The notes below the pieces were generated by a model. The model made no database searches. It was given only the letters and a program-made list of their open reading frames with translations, and was not told the DNA's origin. Of a stretch of 64,000 bases of DNA, positions 54,364 through 62,427 are shown piece by piece. Position 1 is the stretch's first letter. Each line of letters opens with the position of its first letter. A program made the translations under genes and the position numbers. Source of the DNA: Rs1 sp038900335 (GTDB taxonomy: Bacteria; Pseudomonadota; Gammaproteobacteria; Pseudomonadales; Balneatricaceae); the NCBI GenBank assembly GCA_038900335.1, contig JBBMRB010000005.1, forward strand, positions 124,001 through 188,000, in the 5' to 3' direction.

Positions 54364-54421
54364 GCGAGAAGGGTTGCTACAATAGCTACGCTAAGTTAAT
54401 AACGGCGCTTCTCATAACAAC

Positions 54422-54697
54422 CTACTCTTTTACGCTAGATGGATAACCAGCGTTAGTGGTCGCGTGAATTAACGCTTGAGGGTTGGTGATCTCATCATCG
54501 TAGTGAACCTCTGCTTCACGGGCATGGTACATAACCTCAACATCAGTAACCCCTTTGACTCTCTCTAGTGCTTTCGTCACTGTAATAGGGCATATAGGGC
54601 AAGTCATTGTTGGTATATCCAAAATTAACGTTTGAGGTTTCGCTGCTACGCCAAAGGCAGTAAGGAGCAACCCCGTAAGAAGTAAAATCTTGTTCAT
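54422..54697 (-). CDS. merP: Periplasmic mercury-binding protein MerP
   Basis: 91 aa, the classical MerP length. Signal peptide about 1-19 (ends GVAAK), then one HMA domain with the Hg-binding pair Cys33 and Cys36 in TMTCPICPITVTKAL. MerP hands Hg(II) to MerT. The open frame goes further to 54730, but AAGGAAAA directly before the ATG at 54697, and the length and Cys numbering, fix the start there. It follows merT by 20 bases. Confidence 0.95.
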   Translation of the reverse strand: MNKILLLTGLLLTAFGVAAKPQTLILDIPTMTCPICPITVTKALERVKGVTDVEVMYHAREAEVHYDDEITNPQALIHATTNAGYPSSVKE

Positions 54698-54717
54698 TTT
54701 ATTTTCCTTTTTAATAG

Positions 54718-55065
54718 TTATATAACCCAAAGTACCCAGTAATTACTGGTCACTAAAATTAGGGCAATCAATGATGAAAGCCAAAAAATAACCTTTCGAC
54801 GACGCTGTGTTTGAGCAATCGCACACGAAGTGCCAGGCTCGCATGTATCTTGTCGGCGATAGAGTTTGTAGCCGGCTAAGCCGAATAAGAGAACAACGAT
54901 GAAGATAAAGAAAGGACGATAAGGTTCAAACAGAGTGAGAGTGCCTATCCAAGAACCACCAATACCCAGTAGCAGTAATACTAAAGGGCCAGCACAGCAT
55001 AACCCTGCACCAATAGCGGCAATAACTCCTCCTATCAGAGGAGCGTTACTCGTTTTATTTTCCAT
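54718..55065 (-). CDS. merT: Mercuric ion transporter MerT
   Basis: Inner-membrane mercuric ion carrier, 115 aa with three membrane helices (about 13-38, 46-68, 92-112). The first helix holds the vicinal pair Cys23-Cys24 (GLCCAGP) and the cytosolic loop holds Cys75 and Cys81 (CEPGTSC), in the classical positions. It receives Hg(II) from MerP and passes it to MerA. It is the first structural gene after the MerR operator/promoter. Confidence 0.96.
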   Translation of the reverse strand: MENKTSNAPLIGGVIAAIGAGLCCAGPLVLLLLGIGGSWIGTLTLFEPYRPFFIFIVVLLFGLAGYKLYRRQDTCEPGTSCAIAQTQRRRKVIFWLSSLIALILVTSNYWVLWVI

Positions 55066-55099
55066 TACTTACTCCATTATTAAACGATCAATAATGGCA

Positions 55100-55131
55100 A
55101 GTATAAATTGCGTACCTAGGTACGTAGTCAA
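55100..55131 (-). promoter_or_regulatory. MerR-type mer operator/promoter
   Basis: Read on the minus strand: -35 TTGACT (55126-55131), then the perfect palindrome CGTACCTAGGTACG (55111-55124), and -10 TATACT (55100-55105). The 20-base spacer is longer than normal, as in MerR-controlled promoters, which need DNA untwisting by Hg-MerR. It lies between merR and merT. Confidence 0.9.
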
Positions 55132-55140
55132 GTAGCTTTT

Positions 55141-55527
55141 TTAAGTTTTTGGTAAAAGTGATTCAACAATAGGGCATGAAGATTCTATAGAATTGTTTTT
55201 ACATTGAGTAACTAGATGATCAAGCACATTTTCAAGGCGGTTCAAATCGACTATTTTAGCTCTAACACTCGTTAATTTTTGTTGAGCTATTTCTTGAACT
55301 GACAGGCAATTTCCCTCACCTAATACTAATAAATGTGCTATTTCTTGCAATGTAAAACCAAGTTCTTGGGCACGTTTAATAAATAGAACGCGTTCAAGTA
55401 TTGTCTTAGAATAAACCCTGTATCCCTGTGCTGGTTTTATGGGTTGGGTAATCAAATGTCGACGCTCATAATATCTAATAGTTTCAATATTAACGTCTGC
55501 GTTTTTGGCTAGTTCACTTATCTTCAT
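55141..55527 (-). CDS. merR: Mercury-responsive regulator MerR
   Basis: MerR-family activator/repressor, 128 aa. The winged helix (MKISELAKNADVNIETIRYYERR) and dimer helix are followed by Cys74, Cys109 and Cys118, whose spacing (35 and 9) equals that of the three Hg(II)-binding cysteines of Tn501 MerR, so mercury sensing is well supported. It ends 10 bases before the mer -35 box and is transcribed in the same direction as merTPA rather than divergently, so it needs its own promoter upstream. Confidence 0.96.
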   Translation of the reverse strand: MKISELAKNADVNIETIRYYERRHLITQPIKPAQGYRVYSKTILERVLFIKRAQELGFTLQEIAHLLVLGEGNCLSVQEIAQQKLTSVRAKIVDLNRLENVLDHLVTQCKNNSIESSCPIVESLLPKT

Positions 55528-55831
55528 GTTTTTGCCTTAAATCAATGTAAAGCTGCGATTTATTTTAAACGGGTGTTTCTATAGCTTGTATATTATACAA
55601 GTAATGATATGAAATCTGATTGAGTGCTAAAATTTAGTTAGCTAATACGTCTGTTTTTTTGTCAAACTAAGGCACCAGTAGCGCAAAGCTCATACAGGGG
55701 ATTTAGTTTGTTTATGATTAAGTGCTAGCTAATACTTTAGAGTTTATATCGAGTATGAGTGGCAGCTTATTATCACAATCAGACAGATTGAATGCTATCT
55801 AATTGCGGATAATAAGCAGCTGTTTAGTGTG
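55528..55831. other. Intergenic region with a 17-base palindrome
   Basis: About 300 bases without a gene between merR and the polyamine cluster. CTTGTATA-T-TATACAAG at 55585-55601 is a perfect palindrome; it lies 58 bases upstream of merR and could be an operator or part of the merR promoter. No mobile-element end was found. Confidence 0.5.
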
Positions 55832-57145
55832 TTAAAGCTTATCGCGTAACGAGTAGTACTTCATGGCTAATACCAAGCCTGGCAACCTTAACAAGGTGCC
55901 CCCTGGAAAGTTCGGGTGCTTAACGCCTGCCATAACATCAAAGCTCTCTAATGTGCCTTGAATAACGTCAGCCATCAGTTTGCCGCCTAAGGTGGCCATA
56001 CCGATGCCGTGGCCACTATAACCAATAGCGCACAGTACATTAGGTGCTAATTTATCAAAGTAGGGCATACGGTTAACAGTGATGCCTAAAGTGCCGCCCC
56101 AGCTGTAATCAATTTTTACATCTTTTAATTGCGGGTAGATCTCTAACATAGGTTTGTCTACGAGCTGCTTTATATCTTTTGGGAATTTAAAACCGTAGCT
56201 CTCGCCGCCGCCAAAGAGCATGCGTTTATCAGCGCTTAACCTAAAGTAATTTACCACGAATCTAGAGTCGCAAACTGCGACGTTATCTCTAATTAAGCCA
56301 CGCCATTGCTCATCACTTAACGGTTGTGTTGCATTGATGTAGTTATTTATTGGCATGATTTTACACGCCGCTTTCTTATCGAGATCATCAAGATAACCAT
56401 TACAGGCTAATAGCACAAATTTTGCTTTAATAGTGCCATTTTTTAAAGTCACGATTGCAGGGTCAGTTTTAGTATAGCTAAGTACTTCAGAGCGCTCGTA
56501 GATACTAATCCCCGCTTTTACTGCCGCTTTTGCCAGGCCAAGTACGAAATTTAGCGGGTGAATATGCGCTGATTGGCTATCTAAACTGCCGCCATAATAG
56601 GCTTTTGAACCCACCATTTCTCTGGTTTCTTGCTGGTCTATAAAGCGAATGTCGCTATAGTTATATTCTGTTTGTAGTTTTTCAACATAGGCTTTGGTTT
56701 CAGCGACAAAGCCTGGTTTATGATCGACATGCAGTATGCCTGCTGTCAGGTCGCACTCTATATTGTGCTCTTTCATTAATGCTTTGCATAAATTGACGGA
56801 CTCAAGGCCTAAATCCCATAATTTATGGGCGTCTTCTTTGCCTACCATGTTTTCAAGATCGTCTTGATCTACTCGCTGCCCTGTCCCTAATTGCCCGCCA
56901 TTGCGCCCTGATGCTCCCCAGCCAATACGATGCGCTTCGACTACAATAACTTTTAACCCCGATTTGGCCAGATGCAGTGCTGCCGATAATCCGGTAAAAC
57001 CTGCACCAATAATACAGACATCCGCTTGTTCATCGCCTTGTTGGCTGGGTAATTCTAGGGTTGTGTTAGCCGTCGCTGCATAATATGAATCAGGATATTG
57101 CCCTGTGATATCGTTAGAGTGAAGGAAACGACCAGAAAGTTTCAT
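55832..57145 (-). CDS. puuB: FAD-dependent oxidoreductase, gamma-glutamylputrescine oxidase-like
   Basis: DAO-family flavoprotein of 437 aa. N-terminal FAD motif IIGAGFTGLSAALHLAKSGLKV, then VEAHRIGWGASGRNGGQ, which is characteristic of PuuB/OrdL-like amine oxidases, and a C-terminal GYSGHGIGMATLGGKLMADV. PuuB oxidises gamma-glutamylputrescine to the aldehyde. The gene follows the aminotransferase (82-base gap) and the PuuA-like ligase on the same strand, which supports this assignment; generic relatives oxidise other N-substituted amino acids. Confidence 0.82.
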   Translation of the reverse strand: MKLSGRFLHSNDITGQYPDSYYAATANTTLELPSQQGDEQADVCIIGAGFTGLSAALHLAKSGLKVIVVEAHRIGWGASGRNGGQLGTGQRVDQDDLENMVGKEDAHKLWDLGLESVNLCKALMKEHNIECDLTAGILHVDHKPGFVAETKAYVEKLQTEYNYSDIRFIDQQETREMVGSKAYYGGSLDSQSAHIHPLNFVLGLAKAAVKAGISIYERSEVLSYTKTDPAIVTLKNGTIKAKFVLLACNGYLDDLDKKAACKIMPINNYINATQPLSDEQWRGLIRDNVAVCDSRFVVNYFRLSADKRMLFGGGESYGFKFPKDIKQLVDKPMLEIYPQLKDVKIDYSWGGTLGITVNRMPYFDKLAPNVLCAIGYSGHGIGMATLGGKLMADVIQGTLESFDVMAGVKHPNFPGGTLLRLPGLVLAMKYYSLRDKL

Positions 57146-57226
57146 AATGATTTATACCATCTATATAGGGTTGGAGGTTATGCGACAATCAATAGAGAGT
57201 CGCATAATAAGAGGGCAAATTACTAA

Positions 57227-58603
57227 CTAGCAATAACCTGCTTCTTGCGCTTGTTTCCATGTTAGCTCAAGACATAGCTTGGCTTTTTCTATTAGCTCAT
57301 CAACTTGTTCATGGCTAATGGTCAGAGGCGGGGAGATAATCATGCTATCGCCTACGTGGCGCATGACTAAATTGTTATTAAAACAATTCTCTCTGCACAT
57401 TAGGCCTACGGTGCCCTCTTTAGATTTGAACCTGGCACGTGTGCTTTTATCTGAGCTAAGCTCAATTGCACCCATCAGGCCAACCATTCTAGCTTCACCA
57501 ACAATCGGTAGCTCGGCAAGCTCTGCCCAGCGTTTTTGCATATAAGGGCCGATATCATCACGGACTCTTTCGACTAGGTTTTCACGCTCAATGATTTCAA
57601 TGTTAGCAAGTGCTGCGGCGCAAGATGCTGGGTGGCCTGAGTAGGTAAAGCCGTGATTGAATTCACCACCGTTGTTGATAAGTACATCAGCAACGCGATC
57701 ACTAAGCATCACACCGCCAATAGGTAGGTAGCCTGAGCTTAAGCCTTTAGCAATAGGCATGAAATCAGCTTTAATGCCAAAGGTGTCGCAACCAAACCAG
57801 TTACCGGTACGGCCAAAGCCACAAATAACTTCATCGGCAATTAATAGAATATCGTACTTATCACAAATACGTTGGATTTCAGGCCAGTAAGTTGCTGGTG
57901 GAATAATAACACCGCCAGCGCCTTGTACCGGCTCGCCGATAAAAGCGGCGACTTTGTCTGCGCCAACACGTAGGATTTCTGTTTCTAAATCTTGGGCGCG
58001 GCTCAAGCCAAAAGCATCAGGGTCAGTGTTCTCACCTTCGCCATACCAGTATGGTTGGCTGATGTGATTGATGTTAGGAATAGGCAAATCGCCTTGTTCG
58101 TGCATACCTTTCATGCCGCCCAAGCTTGCACCGGCTACTGTTGATCCGTGGTAAGCATTTTTGCGCGAGATAATGATTTTCTTCTCAGGTTGCTCCAAGC
58201 TTGCCCAATAATGGCGCACCATACGCAATGTTGTATCGTTGGCATCAGAGCCTGTGCAAGTAAAGAATACATGGTTAATGTGTGCCGGTGCTATTTGTGC
58301 CAGTTTTTTTGATAGCGCGATAACGGGTGGGTGGCTAGTTTGGAAGAAAGTATTGTAATACGGTAAATCACGCATTTGCTGGGCGGCGGCATCTGCAATT
58401 TCATCGCGGCCATAACCGACATTGACACACCATAAACCGGCCATGCCATCGAGAATTTTATTGCCCTGTGAATCCCATATATAACAACCATCAGCCTTAG
58501 TAATAATTCGTGCGCCTTTTTCTCCTAATTCTTTATTATCAGAAAAAGGTTGAATGTGGTGCTCTGTGTTTGTTTGTTGTAATTGTTGCGTATCAAAAGT
58601 CAT
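57227..58603 (-). CDS. spuC: Class III aminotransferase, putrescine-pyruvate transaminase (SpuC)-like
   Basis: PLP aminotransferase of fold-type I class III, 458 aa. Marks: GLWCVNVGYGRDEIADAA, YHGSTVAGASLGG, DEVICGFGRTGNWFG and the PLP lysine in FMPIAKGLSSGYLPIGG. Members in this length group with this start (HHIQPFSDNKELGEKG) transfer amino groups from putrescine, cadaverine or beta-alanine to pyruvate. Good ribosome site AGGAGAG before the ATG. It lies between the PuuB- and PuuA-like genes on the same strand, so a polyamine substrate is the best guess. Confidence 0.87.
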   Translation of the reverse strand: MTFDTQQLQQTNTEHHIQPFSDNKELGEKGARIITKADGCYIWDSQGNKILDGMAGLWCVNVGYGRDEIADAAAQQMRDLPYYNTFFQTSHPPVIALSKKLAQIAPAHINHVFFTCTGSDANDTTLRMVRHYWASLEQPEKKIIISRKNAYHGSTVAGASLGGMKGMHEQGDLPIPNINHISQPYWYGEGENTDPDAFGLSRAQDLETEILRVGADKVAAFIGEPVQGAGGVIIPPATYWPEIQRICDKYDILLIADEVICGFGRTGNWFGCDTFGIKADFMPIAKGLSSGYLPIGGVMLSDRVADVLINNGGEFNHGFTYSGHPASCAAALANIEIIERENLVERVRDDIGPYMQKRWAELAELPIVGEARMVGLMGAIELSSDKSTRARFKSKEGTVGLMCRENCFNNNLVMRHVGDSMIISPPLTISHEQVDELIEKAKLCLELTWKQAQEAGYC

Positions 58604-58762
58604 GTTTCTCTCCTACACGAAATCAATAAAGCTTATTTTTTTAGCGTTATAGATAATCATCTGCGTTCAAAGTATTGAGCAGGGCAAATGCACTCCTTAC
58701 TAGCGCTGTATTAACAGTATTAGCAAAGAGTGGTTATAAATTATTTTAATAATGGCGATTTG

Positions 58763-60151
58763 CTAGACAGTTAATAGCAAATGCTCTCGCTCCCAAGGGC
58801 TTACGACTTGCATGAATTCATTGAATTCGTGCTCTTTAAGCTTGAGATAAATACTTGAGAATTCTTCACCTAAAATCTCTTTAAGTTCAGGGCATTGATC
58901 AAACTTAACCAATGCTTCTTGTAAGCCACGAGGTAGCCCATAGTCAGCATTATAAGCTTCACCAACAAACTCATCTCGTGGTTTTATGTTGTTCTTCATC
59001 CCTAAATAGCCTGTTGCCAAACTGACGGCAATGGCGCTGTATGGATTGGTATCAACCCCTGCAATTCTGTTTTCAACTCGTCTTGATTCCGGCGAGCTGT
59101 TAGGCACACGAATACCTGCAGAGCGGTTATCAAAGGACCACTCTAAGTTGATAGGAGCCGAACCACTAGGTACTAGGCGGCGATACGAGTTGACATAAGG
59201 CGCTAGAATACAGGTGGCTGCCTCTAAATATTTTTGATGACCGCCAATAAAGTGATAGAAATGATCAGTCGCTTTATCGTCTTTATCATTAAAAATGTTT
59301 TTGCCCGTTTCTATATCAATAACCGATTGGTGAATGTGCATGGCACTACCAGGCTGATTAGTCATAGGCTTTGCCATAAAGGTGGCGTAGCAGCCGTGTG
59401 CTAGTGCCGCTTCACGTATCAATCGTTTAAATAGAAACACACTATCGGCTAGCTCTAGTGGATCACCGTGATCCATATTGATTTCAAGCTGGGCAGCACC
59501 GCCTTCTTGGATGATGCTATCTATTGTTAGTCCCTGTGCTTCAGCAAACTGATAAATATCTTCTATTACCGGCTCGTACTCATCGATTGCTGCCATTGAA
59601 TAAGATTGGTGACCAACACTTTGGCGCCCAGATCGGCCAACAGGTGGCTCAAGTGGCATATCAGGGTTCGTGTTTTGCTTGGTTAAATAAAACTCTAATT
59701 CAGGTGCAACTACTGGTTTCCAGCCTTCTTTTCTATAGAGTTCAAGAATGCTTTTAAGCTGGTTTCTTGGTGCGCACAGCACTGGGTCGCCATTGATGTA
59801 GTGAATATCGTGGATCACATGCAAGCTTGGGTAGCGAGCCCAAGGGATCTCACGGATTGTGTTTAAATCAGGAACTAGCAGCATATCCGTTTCGGTGTCG
59901 TATTGTGCAGACTCGTATTCGATGTATTGGCCTGTAATACTTTGGAAGAAAATACTGAACGGTAAGAATGTCGGTGCCGATTCGGCAAATTTTACCGCCG
60001 ACATCGCCTTGCCTCTCGCTACGCCATGCACATCTGGAATAGTGCATTCTACCTCGTCGATTTTGTAGCGAGACATGAAAGCTCTTAGCTCATCTGGTTG
60101 AGTCGGTAGCTGGCTAAGGTCAATATTTAAACTGCTGTTATTTGTTTTCAT
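58763..60151 (-). CDS. puuA: Glutamine-synthetase family protein, gamma-glutamylputrescine synthetase-like
   Basis: 462-aa ligase of the glutamine-synthetase fold in the PuuA/SpuI group. Visible are EFYLTKQN (metal Glu), GGAAQLEINMDHGDPL, MAKPMTNQPGSAMHIHQS and the arginine-rich GIRVPNSSPESRRVENRIAGVDTNPY. PuuA joins glutamate to putrescine with ATP as the first step of the Puu pathway. It lacks the Tyr adenylylation site context of true GlnA. The gene starts near a TGTGATCACA operator (60217) and is followed by the aminotransferase and oxidase on the same strand. Confidence 0.87.
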   Translation of the reverse strand: MKTNNSSLNIDLSQLPTQPDELRAFMSRYKIDEVECTIPDVHGVARGKAMSAVKFAESAPTFLPFSIFFQSITGQYIEYESAQYDTETDMLLVPDLNTIREIPWARYPSLHVIHDIHYINGDPVLCAPRNQLKSILELYRKEGWKPVVAPELEFYLTKQNTNPDMPLEPPVGRSGRQSVGHQSYSMAAIDEYEPVIEDIYQFAEAQGLTIDSIIQEGGAAQLEINMDHGDPLELADSVFLFKRLIREAALAHGCYATFMAKPMTNQPGSAMHIHQSVIDIETGKNIFNDKDDKATDHFYHFIGGHQKYLEAATCILAPYVNSYRRLVPSGSAPINLEWSFDNRSAGIRVPNSSPESRRVENRIAGVDTNPYSAIAVSLATGYLGMKNNIKPRDEFVGEAYNADYGLPRGLQEALVKFDQCPELKEILGEEFSSIYLKLKEHEFNEFMQVVSPWEREHLLLTV

Positions 60152-60216
60152 AAGGGTCCAAATTAATTGGTGATTTATAGAAAAACGTTACTCTATTAAA
60201 TGAAATAACCATATTT

Positions 60217-60226
60217 TGTGATCACA
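60217..60226. promoter_or_regulatory. TGTGATCACA operator upstream of puuA
   Basis: Perfect 10-base palindrome TGTGATCACA inside TTTTGTGATCACATTTT, 66 bases before the puuA start. The same word occurs at 61131-61140. It lacks the 6-base spacer of a CRP site, and fits a GntR/FCD-type operator for the adjacent regulator. Confidence 0.65.
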
Positions 60227-60372
60227 TTTTGTGGCTGTGATAGTTAAATGTCAAACATTTTTTGCTGAATATCGTGGGCAAAAAGAAAAGGCTGATTAGA
60301 AAACGTGCAGCAAACGTCCGAGTAATCAGGCTTTAAGGAATAGGATTTTAGTAAAAATAAGAAGGGAAAAAA

Positions 60373-61026
60373 TTATAAAAGTGTCTTGCTTGCACCAATA
60401 AAGGTCATTCCTTGTTGCAGGTCTTCCATTATGGCGTTTTTAAAGCCAATGCAGTCATTGTCCTCAAGTGCTTTGGTGGCAACGCGGTGTTGATCATCTA
60501 GTGAATCTGTTCCAAGGCGGTTATAGACTAAGCGCATGTAAGGGCCAAATTGTAGCCATAAGCTCTCTACTAAGCTGAGCAATACTTTGTTATGTGCCAG
60601 GCGATAAATAGTGAAATGAAAATCATAATTACCGCGCATATAGCCTTCTAAATCACCTTCAAAAAGGGCTGTATCTGTTTTTTTATCTATATCAATCAGT
60701 TTGTTAATGATTTTACTGTCGATATTGATCATGGCTAAGGTTGCAAGTTCGGGCTCTAGTATTAGCCTGGCATGGCGGATTTCTTGAAAACGTTTAGCTG
60801 TCATATCTGGAATAGATACTCTGCGATTATCTTTTAAGCTCAGCGCGCGCTCAGCGGTTAAGCGCCTAACTGTTTCGCGAACAGGGGTTGGGCTTACACC
60901 TAAAGTTTCGGCTAAACCTCGCAATGTAAAAGCTCGCCCTGGAAGCATTTCACCAAATAGTATTTTCTCTCTCAAAGCGCGATAAGTCGTTTCGTTAACG
61001 GTGAGTGTATTGTTGGTATGTTCCAT
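60373..61026 (-). CDS. GntR family regulator with FCD domain
   Basis: 217-aa regulator from the chosen ATG: winged helix (ALREKILFGEMLPGRAFTLRGLAETLGVSPTPVRETVRRL) and an all-helical FCD ligand domain (about 80-205), with HARLILEPELATLA and the metal-binding His positions DFHFTIYRLA and HR near 190. The frame extends to a GTG at 61095 and an ATG at 61056, but the 61026 ATG gives the normal length and MEHTNNTLTVNETTYRALREK. It sits between the breakdown genes and the divergent PotF gene; two TGTGATCACA palindromes flank it. It probably represses both sets. Confidence 0.9.
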   Translation of the reverse strand: MEHTNNTLTVNETTYRALREKILFGEMLPGRAFTLRGLAETLGVSPTPVRETVRRLTAERALSLKDNRRVSIPDMTAKRFQEIRHARLILEPELATLAMINIDSKIINKLIDIDKKTDTALFEGDLEGYMRGNYDFHFTIYRLAHNKVLLSLVESLWLQFGPYMRLVYNRLGTDSLDDQHRVATKALEDNDCIGFKNAIMEDLQQGMTFIGASKTLL

Positions 61027-61130
61027 GCTTTGATTCCATATGTAATATTTAGCCATTATACCAAGTGTTGAGGTAGGCGCAGAGTCAATTACCACTAATT
61101 TAGCAAAGAGTATAAAAAAAATACAATTTT

Positions 61131-61140
61131 TGTGATCACA
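61131..61140. promoter_or_regulatory. TGTGATCACA operator between the regulator and potF
   Basis: Perfect palindrome TGTGATCACA, extended to TTTGTGATCACAAA (61129-61142). It lies 104 bases before the GntR start on one side and 86 bases before potF on the other, so it can serve both the regulator and the transporter. Confidence 0.65.
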
Positions 61141-61226
61141 AACTTGATTAGTTTTAACAAATATGCGATTTTTAATAGGCGAATAGCTTAGAACTCACCA
61201 AATTCATAATAGAAGAGGCACATAGA

Positions 61227-62333
61227 ATGATTAAAATTTTGACTCTGAAACAAACTATAATGGGCGCTGCAGTAGGTTTCGCGATAGCCTCTAGTATGGT
61301 TTCAGCCGAAGGTAGAGTAGTTAATGTCTATAACTGGTCAGACTATATTGACGAAACTATTATTACGGATTTCGAAAAAGAAACGGGTATCAAGGTTAAT
61401 TACGATGTTTTTGACTCTAATGAGATCCTTGAAACAAAAATGCTAACAGGCTCTTCCGGTTACGATATCGTGACACCGACGGGTAGCTTTTTGAAGCGCC
61501 AAATCAAAGCAGGTGTTTTTCAAAAGCTAGATAAGTCTAAATTGCCTAACTTGGAGCATGCTTGGGATGATATCCAAAAAATAACGGCCGCTTATGATCC
61601 AGGCAATGCATACTCTATTAACTACATGTGGGGAACCACGGGTATTGGCTTTGTTAAATCTAAAGTTGATGAGCGTATTAAAGACGCCCCAGTTGATTCT
61701 TACAGTTTAGTGTTTGATCCACAGTATTCTGCGCAGCTAGCAGATTGCGGTATCTACATTTTAGATGCGCCAGCTGAAACAATCCCCGCTGCTCTAAAGT
61801 ATTTGGGCTTAGATCCTAACTCAAAAGACAAAGCAGATATCCAAAAAGCGGAAGATGCTTACAGCAAAATACGTCAATACGTGCGCAAATTCCATTCATC
61901 TGAGTTCATTAGCGCACTAGCTAATGGCGATGCTTGTGTGGCGTTAGGCTGGTCCGGTGATATTTTACAGGCTAGAGATCGCGCTGAAGAAGCGAACAAT
62001 GGTATTGAAGTTGGCTATCGTATCCCAAAAGAGGGTGCGCAAGTTTGGTTTGACCAAATGGCAATTCCAACCGATGCAAAAAACGTAGAAGAAGCACATG
62101 AGTTCCTCAATTATTTATTACGTCCTGAGGTTATCGCTAAAGCATCAAACTACATTAACTACGCTAACGGTAATAAGTCTTCACAGAAATTTCTTGATAA
62201 ATCTGTTTTAGAAGATGAAGCTATTTACCCTAACGATGCAACTATGAAACAGCTTTTCTCGCACACAGCTGATGGCGCAAAATACACCAGGAACCTAAAC
62301 CGTACTTGGACACGTATCAAAACGGGTCAATAA
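61227..62333 (+). CDS. potF: Polyamine ABC transporter substrate-binding protein
   Basis: Periplasmic receptor of the PotF/PotD/SpuD family, 368 aa. A signal peptide of about 27 residues (ends MVSAEG) is followed by VVNVYNWSDYIDE, the conserved polyamine-binding start with Trp and Asp, and by YMWGTTGIGF and LGWSGDILQARDRA. Probably binds putrescine or spermidine. Ribosome site AGAAGAGG upstream. A strong hairpin follows before potG, which would raise the level of the receptor over the membrane parts. Divergent from the GntR gene with a shared operator. Confidence 0.93.
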   Translation: MIKILTLKQTIMGAAVGFAIASSMVSAEGRVVNVYNWSDYIDETIITDFEKETGIKVNYDVFDSNEILETKMLTGSSGYDIVTPTGSFLKRQIKAGVFQKLDKSKLPNLEHAWDDIQKITAAYDPGNAYSINYMWGTTGIGFVKSKVDERIKDAPVDSYSLVFDPQYSAQLADCGIYILDAPAETIPAALKYLGLDPNSKDKADIQKAEDAYSKIRQYVRKFHSSEFISALANGDACVALGWSGDILQARDRAEEANNGIEVGYRIPKEGAQVWFDQMAIPTDAKNVEEAHEFLNYLLRPEVIAKASNYINYANGNKSSQKFLDKSVLEDEAIYPNDATMKQLFSHTADGAKYTRNLNRTWTRIKTGQ

Positions 62334-62359
62334 CTTTCTCGTATTCAAATGCTCAACAC

Positions 62360-62379
62360 GGCGCTCAATTTTGAGCGCC
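62360..62379 (+). terminator. Intra-operon hairpin between potF and potG
   Basis: Stem GGCGCTCAA (62360-62368)/TTGAGCGCC (62371-62379) with an effective loop of four bases, then ATTTCT. Its place behind a receptor gene fits partial termination or 3'-end protection of the receptor message. Confidence 0.7.
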
Positions 62380-62427
62380 ATTTCTACATAACTGAATACA
62401 ATTTCGATTGAAAAATTAGGTAACCTG

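Noticed and set aside
60217..61140. CRP binding sites
   Set aside because: TGTGATCACA has the CRP half-sites but no 6-base spacer between them; an adjacent GntR/FCD regulator explains the palindromes better.
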